From positions 101,481 through 165,480 of the forward strand of contig JAULBX010031924.1 in the NCBI GenBank assembly GCA_032358255.1: a stretch of DNA of 64,000 nt. Direction: 5' to 3'. The DNA comes from Heterotrichella gracilis. Lineage: Eukaryota; Sar; Xanthophyceae; Tribonematales; Xanthonemataceae. The notes under the pieces are model-generated. The model was not told the DNA's origin and searched no databases. It worked only from the letters and a program-made list of their open reading frames with translations. A program made the position numbers and the translations under genes. Shown in pieces: positions 46,501-57,814 of the stretch (position 1 is its first letter; every line of letters begins with the position of its first letter).

Positions 46501-47050
46501 CCGCCGCTGGCTGCTCGCCAGGTGGCGTTGGGGCTGCGTCTGACTCGACTGCCTGGTGGCTGACCGTCTTGCTGCGCTTTGTCTTGTCCCCATTGACATG
46601 CTCAGGAGGGGCTGTGTGGTGCTGCGCTGGTGTGGGACCTTCAACTAATGGTGTGCCAGGTGTCGTTTCCACGGTGTCCTGGGTTGCCTGCTCACCTTTG
46701 CGCCGCTTTTCCTTGTCCCGTTTCTTTTTCTTTTTCTTCTTTTTTGCGGGTTGCTCCTCTTGCAAAACTTCTGTTTGCTGCTGCTGCTGCTGCTGAAGGG
46801 CTGGCACTGCCTCCTTGTGCTTTTTCTTCTCCTTCTTGCTGTGTTTCCCGTGTTCCCCGCCATGTTTCCTCCTCTTCACTTTCTCCCCCTCCTCCTCTGC
46901 GGCCAAACCAGCCTGCTCTGCACCACCCTCCACCTCCACCGCCTTCCGTTTCATCTTTTTCTTGTGCTCCCCCTCTGCTGCATCCCGCTGCCTCTTCTTC
47001 TTTTTGTGCTTCACTTCCTCGGCGGCCCTGCGCACACCATATGCATGCAT
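43552..47050 (-). CDS. Myb/SANT DNA-binding protein, TTF1/Reb1/DMTF1 type
   Basis: Likely nuclear DNA-binding factor of the family that includes Pol I terminator proteins TTF-I/Reb1 and DMTF1. The N-terminal exon (47050-46200) is an extremely Lys/Arg/Glu-rich region with many K6-K8 runs (nuclear/nucleolar signal). Next comes a first Myb-like unit (45730-45475: RGRFSQAEKDTLKAAVAAY ... GPWQEIAQALPHRTFKSVWT). A second follows (45085-44970: GKWSSEEDAQLAELV ... MWKEIGAALGRIPDSCRDR), a third (44697-44590: GAWSEDEIARLRRAVEEVM, continued at 44380-44215 by IEWRQVSAEVGTRSHNQC and LNKWYRTLCPS), and a fourth (43830-43552: EWGPGDDRRMLKSLL ... VPWGQLVAGRTGVQAQRRW). The stop is TAA. The target site and pathway role are inferred. 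The start could be upstream if the TGCGCAG at 47030 is an acceptor. Confidence 0.78.
44100..44292. repeat. Donor-side ghost of a Myb exon with CCCTAAA filler
   Basis: 44100-44172 copies 44220-44292 at about 85% identity, including GTGCGGTACCACTTGTTGAG and a splice donor. AAAACCCTAAACCCTAACCC (44180-44199) plus more separates them. The ghost frame is open and has an acceptor of its own (GCGCAG), so use as an alternative exon cannot be excluded. Confidence 0.85.
44640..44816. repeat. Acceptor-side ghost of a Myb exon
   Basis: GAGTTCTTGGCAGCACCCAG and CTCCATCT(T)CACGC recur at 44663-44692 (real) and 44770-44800 (ghost). AATAGGGTTTG lies between. Confidence 0.85.
45293..45547. repeat. Donor-side ghost of the first Myb exon with CCCTA filler
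   Basis: TTCCACACCGACTGAAGGTG and GCAGCGCCTGC (45292-45332) copy 45491-45526. AAACCCTACCCCAGGGTTT at 45360-45378 lies between. A neighbouring ghost pair around 45075-45115 and 45195-45240 shares AAAACCCTTAGCTAG. Confidence 0.75.
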
Positions 47051-48506
47051 ATGCTCAAAAGTGCAAACGGGAAGGAGCAACACTGCCAGTGTGCAAAAAT
47101 CCAACCCACGGGTCAACTGTGCATTGACATATGCAGTAGGCTTTTATGGAAGGCACCCAACGAATACCCTTTGAGTTGCTGTCAAGCCCGAGCTTAGAAC
47201 AAAAGCTAGCTCAACAAAAGTTAGCCCAATGCAGCCAACAAGTGTGCTACCTTCTCGTACATTACGATACCACTACCACAGTCAGGGGCCAAGTGCTACG
47301 CTCGAAGCAGCAAACCTACTTGTCTGGGGACGACATGTTGGTGGACCGCCGCTTGAACGCCTTGCCACACAGGCGAGGGCCGCTGGACTAGTGTGATGTA
47401 TAGACACTAGTGTTCTCCCAAGTAGTTGGTGCAGCTTCTGCCTATAGTAAGGGGCAGCGTCCGTGTCTACGGTTCACAGACACGGGTGGCAGCCAAACAG
47501 ATGAAAAAGGCGGGGCCCGACTCCAATCATAATCTTGGAGGCGGATTTGCTTTACAGGTGGAAACCACATTTAATTCAAGCACAAGAACGGCGTTCAGGG
47601 CCTTTCAAGACTGGCAAACGCACGAAAGGACGTCAGGAATGCTGTTCACATGAAGAGTTTTGGCTTCGTGCTGGCAATGATCACATGGCCTGACCTCCCC
47701 GCTTCTCTTGATGCATTTTGATGGGCAGTGGCCTTGCTTTCTGAGAGTTGTGATAAAGGAGAGGTGTTTGGCAGGGGCTTCCTAGTTCTGTGGACGATTC
47801 AATTGCCTGGCCTGCTATTGCCCTGGTAAGCTAGCAAAGCCCTCCAATATAGCAGTGCTCGGAACAGCTTAGTGGCAAAGTACACCCGTTTCCTGGCCTA
47901 GGCCTGCCGTTTCACGAAGTAAAGGAGTGTGCAGGTCCAAGCAACCTAAGCAAAGCACAACATACTTTCTACTTGCTTTGAATAAAATAACTCCAAGTCA
48001 CTCCAAGTGCAGCGTGTCTGGGGCCCTATCTTATTGGGCAGGGTGTGCATTTGACGTGTCCAAATCGGTTGGTTTGCTGCAGCCATGAGCCCGTAGCAAG
48101 GCTAAACCCTTTTGCACGAGGCACCATACACTGTGGCGGTGATCTCTTTCCTCGGTAGCCAGCCAACGCACCGAATTTTGCCAGCTGGAGACAGGTATCG
48201 GACACCTAGTAACGGTACGGTGGATCCACCAAGTCACCCTACCATGCACCGTGGCGTGCCCTGCACTGTCCTCGTAACAACGTTGCACTGCCGTGGTTGG
48301 GCTCATCAAGCTGTTGACTAGCCTTCCTTCAAGCCTGTTCACCACTGCATAGTATTATTGCCAACAATAATATAGTTGTCCCAGCTTCACCAGTGTAGGC
48401 CATGCATGATCAGGCGTTATCTCTGTCTAACAACAGCCATAGTATAGTCCAGTACCTTCTAACCACTACAACCTAGTATGTGTGTGGTACAGGGAGATAG
48501 CACAGC
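47051..48506. other. Divergent promoter region of the Myb and EDR2_C genes
   Basis: No supported gene or repeat. Short open frames lack codon structure. Confidence 0.5.
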
Positions 48507-51500
48507 ATGGGTGGCTGCTGTTGCTGCAAAACCAGCCTCGTCAAGGATGAATTGCCACCGCCTCCCAACAAGGGGACAGTGTCCGTGACAGGTACGTTAC
48601 ATTCAGCAGCTCTTGTCACCTATGTTTTCTGGTTTTTGGTTGATATCCAACCAACACCGTGTGTGCTCCTGCCCAGCCAATTCAGACCAAGGCACCCCGG
48701 AGAGCAATGGCGCTCCAAAATTAGAAGTCAAACTCTCCAGGCGACTGTCGCTGGGCCTAAGTATGCTCTCCCACCCTGCTGTTCCCATTCTCTCGCTCCT
48801 TAAGCAGTGGTCCCCATCCTGCAATTTCTGTCGAGCATTGCCCATCACCAGTGACAAGCCATTTTGTCGTGCTTCCCAACATCCTCAAGCCAGTCTTACT
48901 TGCACAACCACCAGATATGCTTGTCAAACAATTTTGATTGCAAGTTGTTAAATAAAATTCAGTGCACGACTGGAGAGCCACCTGCCAGCAGGGTGGTGAC
49001 CGGCTGCTGGTGGTGTGCAGGTGACGACGAGTATGCAGACGCAGTGGAGTCGCAGGAAAACACCTATGTAGACGATGGTGAGTGGTGGGCGGTGGTTCCT
49101 GCTTTGACACACTTGCACTTGTGCCGCTCCCATGCCACTGCATGCACCTGGTGGGGAATGGGGGAGGCGGTGGTTGCGGCGATGCGGCGGGTGTGCCTCA
49201 CCCTATGCTGAAAAGCCATGCGTGATGAACCATTGAAACAGCGGCGGGTGGGGATGTGGGCCAGCACTGCGGTTCCCATTACCACCTGCTTCAACGCTGC
49301 GCATCAGCCATGCATCATTGCGTCAGGCATCCATCCTGCTGGGCACAGTCAATGCACACCAGGTTGCTTCCGACTCCTGCTAGCCCGTGGGCAGAGCATC
49401 CACAGATAACCCGCATCCCATCAATCTCCCAATCCCCCACTGCGCCACAGCCTCCAGCCCGCGGCCGCCCCTCTCCCCCCTCACCTACCGGGTGGGTGGC
49501 GAGGAGGCAGTGGAGCCCTCGGGGTCAAGCCTGGTGCTGTGCGGCGTGCCGGTGGACCGCGTGTTCAGGAGCGTCAGCTCGCCCCGCGCCGCGGCGGACA
49601 GCCCAAGTGGCTCCCTGCGCCCTGGCGGCTCATCGCTGTGGGTACGTGTGCATTTGGGGGCTGCTAGGGTGAGGGTGTGCCTAGGGTTTAGTGCGTAGGG
49701 GCAATGGCAGGGCACCCAAGTACAGTATTTGCATGTGTCATGGATCTGCATGTGTCATGGATTAGTGTCGTGTGCGCACGTAGCAGTAGCGCAAAGGGGG
49801 TGGAATCGGGAAGACGGGGTGTTGCTCCGCCTGTGTGCACCGCAGCGGCATGGGTATTGCTCCACCTCGCCGTGGGTACTTGCGCACCAAGTGTCCAGGA
49901 GTAATGCTGTGACGCAGCTGGGGCAGTGGTGTGCACATTGGGTCCAGGACGCAGGGAGTAGGGTTGAGGGCAGTGCAGTTTGAACATGTGAGTCAATACG
50001 TTGATTTCGTACTTGGATAACAATGCATGTAATCCCACGGAAGTAATAAATAGTCGCCATACACGCCAAGCTATCCTTGCCGCTGCCAAGCGCCAGTACT
50101 GACCTGTGCCTCCCCATTGGGGATGGTACCTGGCATAGGCAGTCACGATACAACCAAGCAGGGGCTGAAGCTGGGCACCGATGGCTGCCATGCCAATGTG
50201 GTGCAGTGAACCATAGGCGTAGACCTGCAGCATTGCTAGCGCCTGACTCTGCTGCCTGTGTTGCAGGACCGGCTAGCTTTCCGTACGCCGCTGCAGTCCC
50301 TGTCGCAGAGGATGAGCGCGGACCAATCAAAGGTACGAGGGGTGGGTACCAGCTTGGGGCAGCGGGCTTCTTACACCACCCGCATGCACACAGGTTATCA
50401 GCTAGCTGCGGGGTTTCACATGCGCACAGCCACCGCATGCACGCGAGTTCATTAGCTAGCTGGGAGGTTGTACATGCGCACAGCCACCGCATGCACGCGA
50501 GTTCATTAGCTAGCTGGGAGGTTGTACATGCGCACAGCCACCGCATGCACGCGAGTTCATTAGCTAGCTGGGAGGTTGTACATGCGCACAGCCACCGCAT
50601 GCCCGCGAGTTCATTAGCTAGCTGGGAGGTTGTGCATGCGCTTCAGCAGCACCACCAGCTCAGCAGCCACCCCACATGGTGTATGTGGCAGGGGCCTACC
50701 AGGGTGCAGGACAAGTTTTCATTCTATCCATGAGCATGGTGCAGCTGCTTCATGGTGCAAAATGTGGCAGGCAACCCAGTACCCTAACGACCGCATGTGG
50801 AATATGAAAAGTAGCTGTTGGCACTCTTCTCAATTTTCACGCAATTTTTTCGTTTGCATTGCCAACTCTGAGCGCAACCCCCACCCAGCTGGGCACCCAC
50901 TGTTTAGTTTCCAGAGTGAGGATTCCCTTCCTTTGCCAACTTGAACTGGGTTGCATTGGCCTTTTGTGTGTTGTACAGGTGGTGGCCGAGGAGAAGACGC
51001 CTGTACGCTTTGTGGCGGGGACAACGTTCAAGGTGGGTGGGTGGGGAAGGGGGTAGCACTGGTGGCTTTTGTTGGGGGGGCGGCAGCGCTAGCAGCTGTG
51101 CAATGTGGGCGGTAGAACATGTGGAGGTGGGATGTGGGTCAGTGGGCAACACACGACATGGATGTGGGAGAGGAGGTGGGCTTGTCGCATGCACCACGTC
51201 AAGGTGTTTGAGGGAGTGTGCTGGGGCTGGAAGGGCGGTAATGGTTGGGTACTGAGTGTGTATGTGGGTTGCCTGGTGGTGGCGAGGAGCCCCCTAACTG
51301 TGCAATAGCTTTGTGGGTGTGTGGATGTGAACCAGGTGGTGGGTTGTTCTGGGGTTATGGGCTCACCGCATGCACCATCAGCGGCATGGCTGGTACCACA
51401 GCCGCCTGCGGTGCGGATTTGTGCGCAGTGTGGTACAGGGGGTTCTCGAGCCGTGCACACCTCATAAGCATGCAAGCGGTGATATTTCGTGCTAGTACCA

Positions 51501-54133
51501 ATGGCGGGAACAGCAGCGGCTGGGCTAGGGCAAGGGACTAGGATAGGACTCCAGGGGTCTAGAGTAGGTTAGGGTCCTATTCCCTGGTCCCGGAGTTGCG
51601 CCCCTTTCACCTTCCCTCGTCAGATGGTGCAGTACAATGCTCGATGTGAGGGTTTAGGGTTCAGGGTTTGGGATTTAGGGCTTAGTATCTGGGGTGCGTT
51701 CAGTAGCTGACCCTCCAACCTCCCTTTCCTTCAGCGGCGGGACCCCTCCGCCCCCCAACCCAGCGAGTGCTGGGATGAGGCGGACCCCAAGTCCTTCATG
51801 GTACGATCCAAGGGGTACATGCGCAGCAAGCAGAAGGAGCAGAGCGCGGTGGGGTTGTACAGGTGAGGGTCAGGGGCATGGATCTGGGACGAGCAAGGAT
51901 AATCAGATAGGATCATAGGGCGTGTTGCTACATGTTGTCACCCATAGGGATGGGATAGGGCAATTACATTGCGGCAATTCACATCACACACGTGTAACTC
52001 ACAATTGCAGCAGTTCATACCATGCACGTCCATGCGGCTCGTTCTTACCTCCACCCACCCGTTCACCGCCTCCCCGTTCCCCCAGGCTGATTGGCGTGGA
52101 CCTGTTTGAGACCGAAACCAAGGTGTCGCACGTGGCTCGGCATGTGGATCTGCCCCCGCCACCGCGATTGGGTCCGGCTGTCGATGCGCTGCCACTAGAA
52201 CAGCGCCTGCCCCCACTGCTTGTGATCCACTTGCAGCTGCCGTTGTACCCGGTGAGTGGGTGGTGGTGGATGTATCCCTCAAGGGGCACGCATGTAATTG
52301 TAATTGTGACTGGGCGGTGGTAGTGGTGGTGGTGGTGGAGAGGAAGCAGGGGGCCGGAGGGGAAGCAGGGGTAATATAAGCTATACTGGAGCACCAAAAG
52401 AGCACATAGATGGATCCCCTGGGGAAAGGGGGCGCGTGGGTGTCTGCCCTCGCCTGTGTGCCCCTGTAGTGCCCTGCGATCCCTAAAGAGAAGTACAACC
52501 GCTGCTCCTTGGCATGCAATGCACCACATCATTGGCATCCCTTTGCTGTCCATCACATCATGCCACTACCCACTCCTCACCGCACGCATTCAACTTTTCT
52601 TTGGCCTCCACCACACACCCACCACACACCCACCACACCTCCCCTTCCCCCACCGCAGCCCAGCCTGCTTGGTCGCAGCGAAGGGCGCGGCTACAGCATG
52701 GTGTACTATTTTGCACTGCCAGAGGGGTGGGAGCCGGACCAGCTGGGCAATGATGCGGCGCTGGGGCTGGTGCAGCGCTTTGTGCACGGGGGCAAGGAGT
52801 TTGACGGGTGAGGAACAGCTACCTGATTAGCTTGCGCACCATCCCAAATGGATCATTTGGGGGTTGTATAAACGAGTATGAGGTGGCCCCTGCTTTGCAC
52901 ACTCTGCACAATCCCGGTTACCCTTGTGCACCATTTGCGATCTGGGGAATAACATGAATGTAAATGAGGTGGGGTCGCTCCGCACACCACGCGACCATCC
53001 CTTCCCCCATCAATCCCTTCCACCAGCACCCCAAAAAGCAGCCGCCCATACTCCATCCCCACCCACCCTCCCTCCCCTTCCCTCCCGCAGCACCCCCACG
53101 CGCGACCGCCTCAAGCTCATCCCCCGCATCAGCAACCCCGAGGAGTGGTCCACCTGCGCGCCCCTGTCCTCCACCGAGCGGCGCCTGCTGGCCAACTACA
53201 ACGACAAGCCGCTGCTCACGCGCCCGCAGCAGTCCTTCTACACGGGGGAGGGCTACCTGGAGGTGGACCTGGATGTGCACAGCTGGGCGTACCTGGCCAG
53301 GAAGGTGGGTGGTGGGAGGATTCGGATGTCCATAGGTGGGGCCTGGCAAGTTGTGTGGGGTGGGTGGAGGGTGGACCTGGATCTGCACAGCTGGGCATAC
53401 CTGGCAAAGAAGGTGGGTGGGGGGTGGGGTGCGGGGTTGGGGGTTGTGGATGGTGGGGGAGTGGAGGGCTACCTGGAGGTGGACCTGGATGTGCACAGCT
53501 GGGCGTACCTGGCCAGGAAGGTGGGTGGGTGCGGGTTGTGGATGGTGGGGGCGGAGGGGTTTCTGGAGGTGGACCTGGATGGGCACAGGTGGGCATGGCC
53601 AGGAAGGTGGGGGGGCGTGGAGGGGTACCTGGAGGTGGAATTGGATGTCCACCTGTGGGACACCGGACGTGCAAGTTATGTGGGTACGGTGGGGGTTGGA
53701 GTGGGTGGGGTGTACTCTGGATAGGGATTGCGGACGGGGGGGAAACGGATACCTGGATGTGGATCTGAGTGTGCATGCTGGGCACACCTGGCGCCTGGGT
53801 AGGGTTCTGTAGGGCTTTGCCTGAATGCAGCTGGCATGGGAGGCTGGACTACGCCCCCCCGCACACACACAAACTCATCCCTCTCCTCCCAGCTTCGGCA
53901 CACCCTGCTGCCCGTTCATCCTCATTCCCTATAATTCCCCTCTGCAGGCCTTCCAGTCCTTTGTGCCCCGCCTGAACACCTGCGTGTTTGAGAACGCCTT
54001 TGTGGTGCAAGGCAACAGCCCTGAGGAGCTGCCAGAGGTGGTGCTGGCGTGCGCACGCATGTACCGGGTGGAATTCAGCACGCACAGGCCGCTGCCGGAG
54101 GCCCCTGCGGATGAGGGCGCATCCCCGGAGTAG
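48507..54133 (+). CDS. EDR2 C-terminal domain (DUF1336) protein, N-myristoylated
   Basis: Probable lipid-binding or membrane-associated regulator; in plants this domain ends EDR2, which restrains defence-linked cell death, but many stand-alone members have no known role. About 11 exons, ending 53950-54133. The N-terminus MGGCCCCKTSLVKDE has Gly2 and four cysteines, a strong myristoylation plus palmitoylation signature. A disordered Ser/Pro part follows. The EDR2_C domain runs from ECWDEADPKSFMVRSKGYM through LYRLIGVDLFETETKVSHVA, LLVIHLQLPLYPPS, GYSMVYYFALPEG, TRDRLKLIPRISNPEEW, EGYLEVDLDVHSWAYLARK, to FENAFVVQGNSPEELPE and RVEFSTHRPLPE. There is no START or PH domain, unlike full-length EDR2. 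Junctions checked by hand close in phase. The intron after the VHSWAYLARK exon holds five or more copies of that exon's end. Confidence 0.87.
50365..50640. repeat. 54-bp minisatellite in an EDR2_C intron
   Basis: Four near-identical 54-bp units start at 50419, 50473, 50527 and 50581 (beginning CATGCGCACAGCCACCGCAT). One diverged unit precedes them. 54 is a multiple of three, so an 18-residue repeat stays open on both strands, but no splice or start context supports translation. Confidence 0.93.
53248..53800 (+). repeat. Array of diverging copies of an exon end in EDR2_C
   Basis: The exon end that encodes GYLEVDLDVHSWAYLARK (53250-53303, donor AAG|GTGGGTGG) recurs at about 53365-53412, 53466-53520, 53557-53608, 53622-53670 and 53745-53795 with rising divergence. 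The reading frame of the real exon stays open through the first four copies, to about 53722. Confidence 0.9.
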
Positions 54134-55551
54134 CGCGAGGGGCGCTGTGGGTGGTGTGTTAACCCCAAGAGGGTGAGAGCGCATCCCCGGGGTGGCAATG
54201 GGGCAAGCAGACCACCGGCTAACCTCGGAGCCAGGGACGGATGGGTGGGCACATTTATTTGGGTTCTTGATGTGTTCCAATTTTTGCAGGTGGTGTGTAT
54301 TCTTGCGAGTTGCTGGGGGGTGTTGTGTTGCCTGGGGCTGTGCTGCCACTGTTTTTCTCCTTTGAATGCTTTTCCGACATTCTGCAGCCAGCTTTTAAGT
54401 GATTTGTCCTGTCTCTGTCAATCTGTTGTGCTGTTTCAAGACTACTTTATACTGTTGTTACTATCAGGTGTTGTCCCAACCTCCATTCTTGGTCTAGACA
54501 GTGCAGGTAGATCGTGTGTCCTGTACGCTGCCACTTGTTTGTTTGGCAGTGGCCACCAGATTCAGGGGGTTGGGTTGAGTTGGGTACCACACAAGTGTTG
54601 GTGCGTACAGTGTCATTTCTGTGCCTTTTTTCCTGCTACGGTGCTGCTTCAAGCCCGGGCAGCCGTCGGGGCTTTGCCACAGCACTGCGGTGGGCTAATT
54701 CTATTTGGAAAAGCCTATGTGTGGATATTTAGCATTAGAGAACAGTGTGAGAGCTTGTAGTTGAGGAGCCTTTGTGGCCCCTGGGGTCCCTGGCCTGTTT
54801 GATGATGTTTAGCTTCACAACTGAAGTGCAGCAAGGTTGCAGTGAGTACCTATACCGTCCGTTAGACTGCAAATATATCACTGATATCCATACTGTTCAG
54901 CCTGTGCCGCATACTTGCAAACTGTACTTTCAATGTGAAGGGTTTTGTGGAGCTGCTGCTCACGAGCTCTGCTCACGGCAGCTTGAATCTGACTGAGCTG
55001 TAGCCGCAAGAAGACTTCACCCTGCACACGACCTCTGTAAATGTTCTGCTGGGTGTACCTTTTACAGAGCATTGCTTGTCAAGGAAGTCAGCGCCAGAAA
55101 CCTGCTGCACACGTGGTTTTTCCAGGGCTGTTTGTAAACTTGAAAAGTAATTCGATTTGGGTAATCAGAGTCTGATGCTTCACTGGAAGGCGCAACAGCT
55201 CTATTTGCCACATGAATGTCCAAACCTTCCCTTCCCTGTCTCAGGGTTGAGGGGGCTGCACAGCCGAGGTATTATCCATGCCAGGCTTTTGTGACCCTAC
55301 CTTAGGGCAACGGCAGCGTCCTGTATACCATGCAGTGTGCCAACGCCCATATGTGTATCACCAACTCCTACCCCTGCATATGCTAAACCCCTGCTAAACA
55401 CACACGGGTAGCTTCATTCTCCCGTTGTCTTAGCCCTGCACCTGCGCTGTGCGCACACTCGCACTTGCACAGGTGATAGATAGCCAAGTGTGTGTGCCTT
55501 CCCACGAGGGTTGGACAACCTATCTCCTCAACCCTGCTCCAGCACGGTCCC
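54134..55551. other. EDR2_C 3' region and THIM promoter
   Basis: 54173-54192 repeats the end of the coding region (GCGCATCCCCGG at 54117-54128 and 54179-54190). The rest is T-rich and looks like a long 3' UTR, with TGTAA motifs such as the one at 55035 that could act as green-algal poly(A) signals. No gene is supported. Confidence 0.5.
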
Positions 55552-57814
55552 ATGGTGGAGCAACTAGACGTGCGTGGCTCATCCACGTGCGAGGTGGACC
55601 GGCGCATCAGGGAGCGGTCTCCGCTTGTGCAGTGCATCACCAACTTCGTGTCCATGGATCTGATGGCAAACACGCTGCTCGCTGCAGGTGCCTCGCCAGC
55701 CATGGTACGAGGCGTATATCAGCGTTTGTGTACACACATATCGTGTAGGTGGGGGCATTGCTGCAGCAAAACGCCACTTTTGACGGTACCTGGGCATTCC
55801 ACTTCCACATATGCATGCATGCATCGACACAAATGGACATATGCATGCATACTGCCGCCAGCGGCACCAGAAGACTCGCGTAGACACCGCCTAACTGGGC
55901 GATCGGTGCCGATAACTGGCCTTGCACCAACGTACTCAGTCAGTGAATATTGTAGGTTGGGCATCTGAAACCCTAAACCCTTATTCGGTACCCTAGCTAG
56001 GTGACAAATTCTCCCTGGTCCACCCTCGAGGATCATATTCCCTCCCCGGGATTTCCCCTGACAGGTCCACGCCCCCGACGAGGTTGAGGAATTTATCTCT
56101 ATCGCTTCCTGCCTCCTGGTCAACATAGGCACACTGAGCACAGGCTGGGTGGCGGCCATGAAGCTGGCGGTGGCGCGGTGCAAAGCCCTAGGGAAACCCT
56201 GGGTGCTGGACCCGGTGGGGTGTGGGGCAACCACCCTGCGCACAAAGGTAGGCCCCGCTTGCTGCAACAATAAAGGAAACAATAATTTATTGAGTGAATG
56301 AATAGTAATCACTTGTGGACATGGGCGAGGCGCAAGTGTGCAATTGTGAATGGTGGATAACTGTGTTTGTTGCCACGTAAAAACTTGGGTCCCATCCTAA
56401 AATCTACGCATACTATGGCTGCAGGTCAAGCCCTCGTGAGGACATGCCTTGACTGCATGTGCATGTATTCAAGCCATTACTGTGAACCCTAAACTTTAAT
56501 ATGCCGCTAGCTGAAGCCTATTTGCATGACAGCTCTTGCCGCACACTTGCCAACCCCCTCCCCCCGCAATTTCCCAACCCCAGGCCTGCGTCGACCTCCT
56601 ATCCCTGGGACCCACAGCGGTGCGTGGCAACGCATCAGAAATCCTTGCCCTGGCGGGGGCTGCAGGCACCACCAGGGGGGTAGACAGCACTGCCAGTGCG
56701 CACGAGGCGCTGGAGGCTGGCCAGCAGATAGCGCGCGAGTACGGATGTGTGGTGGGCATATCCGGTGAAACTGACCTGGTGCGTGGGGGTTGGCTGGGGC
56801 GTGGGGTGTGTGTGTGCATGTGGGGGGTGAGTGAGTGCAATTGTGACGGTGATGGGCATGACAGAATGCAATTGCATGTGCAGGGTACGGGTGTGAACGT
56901 GTGGTTGTGATTGTGCATTTGCATGGGCATGTTTAGGTCAAGGATTTAGGGTTTAGGTAGTGCATTCCAATGCCACCAGGCTGTTGCCATTTCCACCCTC
57001 ACCCTTGAGTGCGCATCCACATGTCCCCACTTGTTGCGTTGCGACAGGTGACAGATGACGAGCGCGTGGTGAAGGTGGATGTGCTGCAGCATGGTGAAGG
57101 AAGTGTGGAAGTGGGGTTGCTGCAGCGCGTGACTGCCACTGGTTGCTCTGTGACTGCGCTCATTGCTGCAGCGCTGGCGGTGGCTCAGGACCAGCCGATG
57201 TTGGCAACAGCACATGCGCTGGCGCTGTTCAAGTACGCCTAAGTCCTAAACCATAGTTAAATCATGCTCTGGCGCTGGCGCTTTCAAGTACGCAAAACCC
57301 TGAATGCGGACTGCAACAATTACCCTGGCGGTCTTGGAGTATGCCCTACACCCTAAACCCTAGCCAGCCCATTGTGCATGCCCCAGCCCAATTTCGGCCT
57401 GCCAATAAAAGCAATTGCATTGAAACGCCACCCAATGCATACCGTACCGTATCATTTGAAGCAACAAGCAAGTTATTACGCCTCATCTCAAGTATGAGGG
57501 TGTCAGCCAAGTTGGCTGAGCCAACGCTATTATTGTGGTCAGGGATGACGCAGGGTGAGAAACTATCGTGCCAATGGTGGTCAATGCCCCGCGTGCCTGC
57601 AGGTTGCGGCCACTGAGGTCGTGGAAGGGCCCTGACCCCTAAACCCTAAACCCTAAACCCTAAACCTTGTGCCTGCAGGTTGGCGGCCACTGAGGCGGTG
57701 GAGGAGGGTGCCCAGGGCCCAGGCAGCCTGCGGGTGGGGTTGCTGGATCGGCTGCATGAAGGGCAGGAGCGGGACGAGATTAACTGGGACAAGGTGGTGT
57801 TGACGCTCGAGTGA
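55552..57814 (+). CDS. THIM: Hydroxyethylthiazole kinase (ThiM)
   Basis: Phosphorylates 4-methyl-5-(2-hydroxyethyl)thiazole for thiamine salvage. Five exons close exactly in phase: 55552-55704, 56065-56247, 56584-56778, 57048-57232 and 57679-57814, for 283 residues, normal for the family. Motifs: PLVQCITNFVSMDLMANTLL and AAGASPAM (substrate site), LLVNIGTLSTGWVAAMKLAV, PWVLDPVGCGATTLRTK (nucleotide and phosphate binding), RGNASEILALAG, ISGETDLV, and VTATGCSVTALIAA with the active-site cysteine of the ATGCS motif. The end, GAQGPGSLRVGLLDRL, is the usual GPGSF-type closure. ATG 55552 gives a short leader only, and the frame is open further upstream, so a longer N-terminus is possible. The last intron carries ghosts of both flanking exon edges. 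Confidence 0.95.
57217..57362 (+). repeat. Two donor-side ghosts of THIM exon 4
   Basis: The real edge GCGCTGGCGCTGTTCAAGTA (57217-57236) recurs at 57271-57290 (TGGCGCTGGCGCTTTCAAGT) and more weakly at 57323-57342 (CCTGGCGGTCTTGGAGTATG). They are separated by CCTAAACC, AAACCCTGAA and, after the last, CCCTAAACCCTAG. Confidence 0.75.
57592..57712 (+). repeat. Acceptor-side ghost of THIM exon 5 with CCCTAAA array
   Basis: GTGCCTGCAGGTTGCGGCCA (57593-57612) copies GTGCCTGCAGGTTGGCGGCC (57669-57688), and both continue ACTGAGG(T/C)(C/G)GTGGA. Between them, 57637-57665 is four CCCTAAA units, the longest pure array in the window. Confidence 0.9.

Noticed and set aside
46315-47197. Leu/Phe/Ser-rich plus-strand frames resembling membrane proteins
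   Set aside because: They are antisense to the lysine-rich exon of the Myb protein; AAG/AAA runs read as CTT/TTT in reverse.
50365-50640. CRISPR-like repeat array
   Set aside because: The 54-bp units are head to tail with no unique spacers, in a eukaryotic intron.
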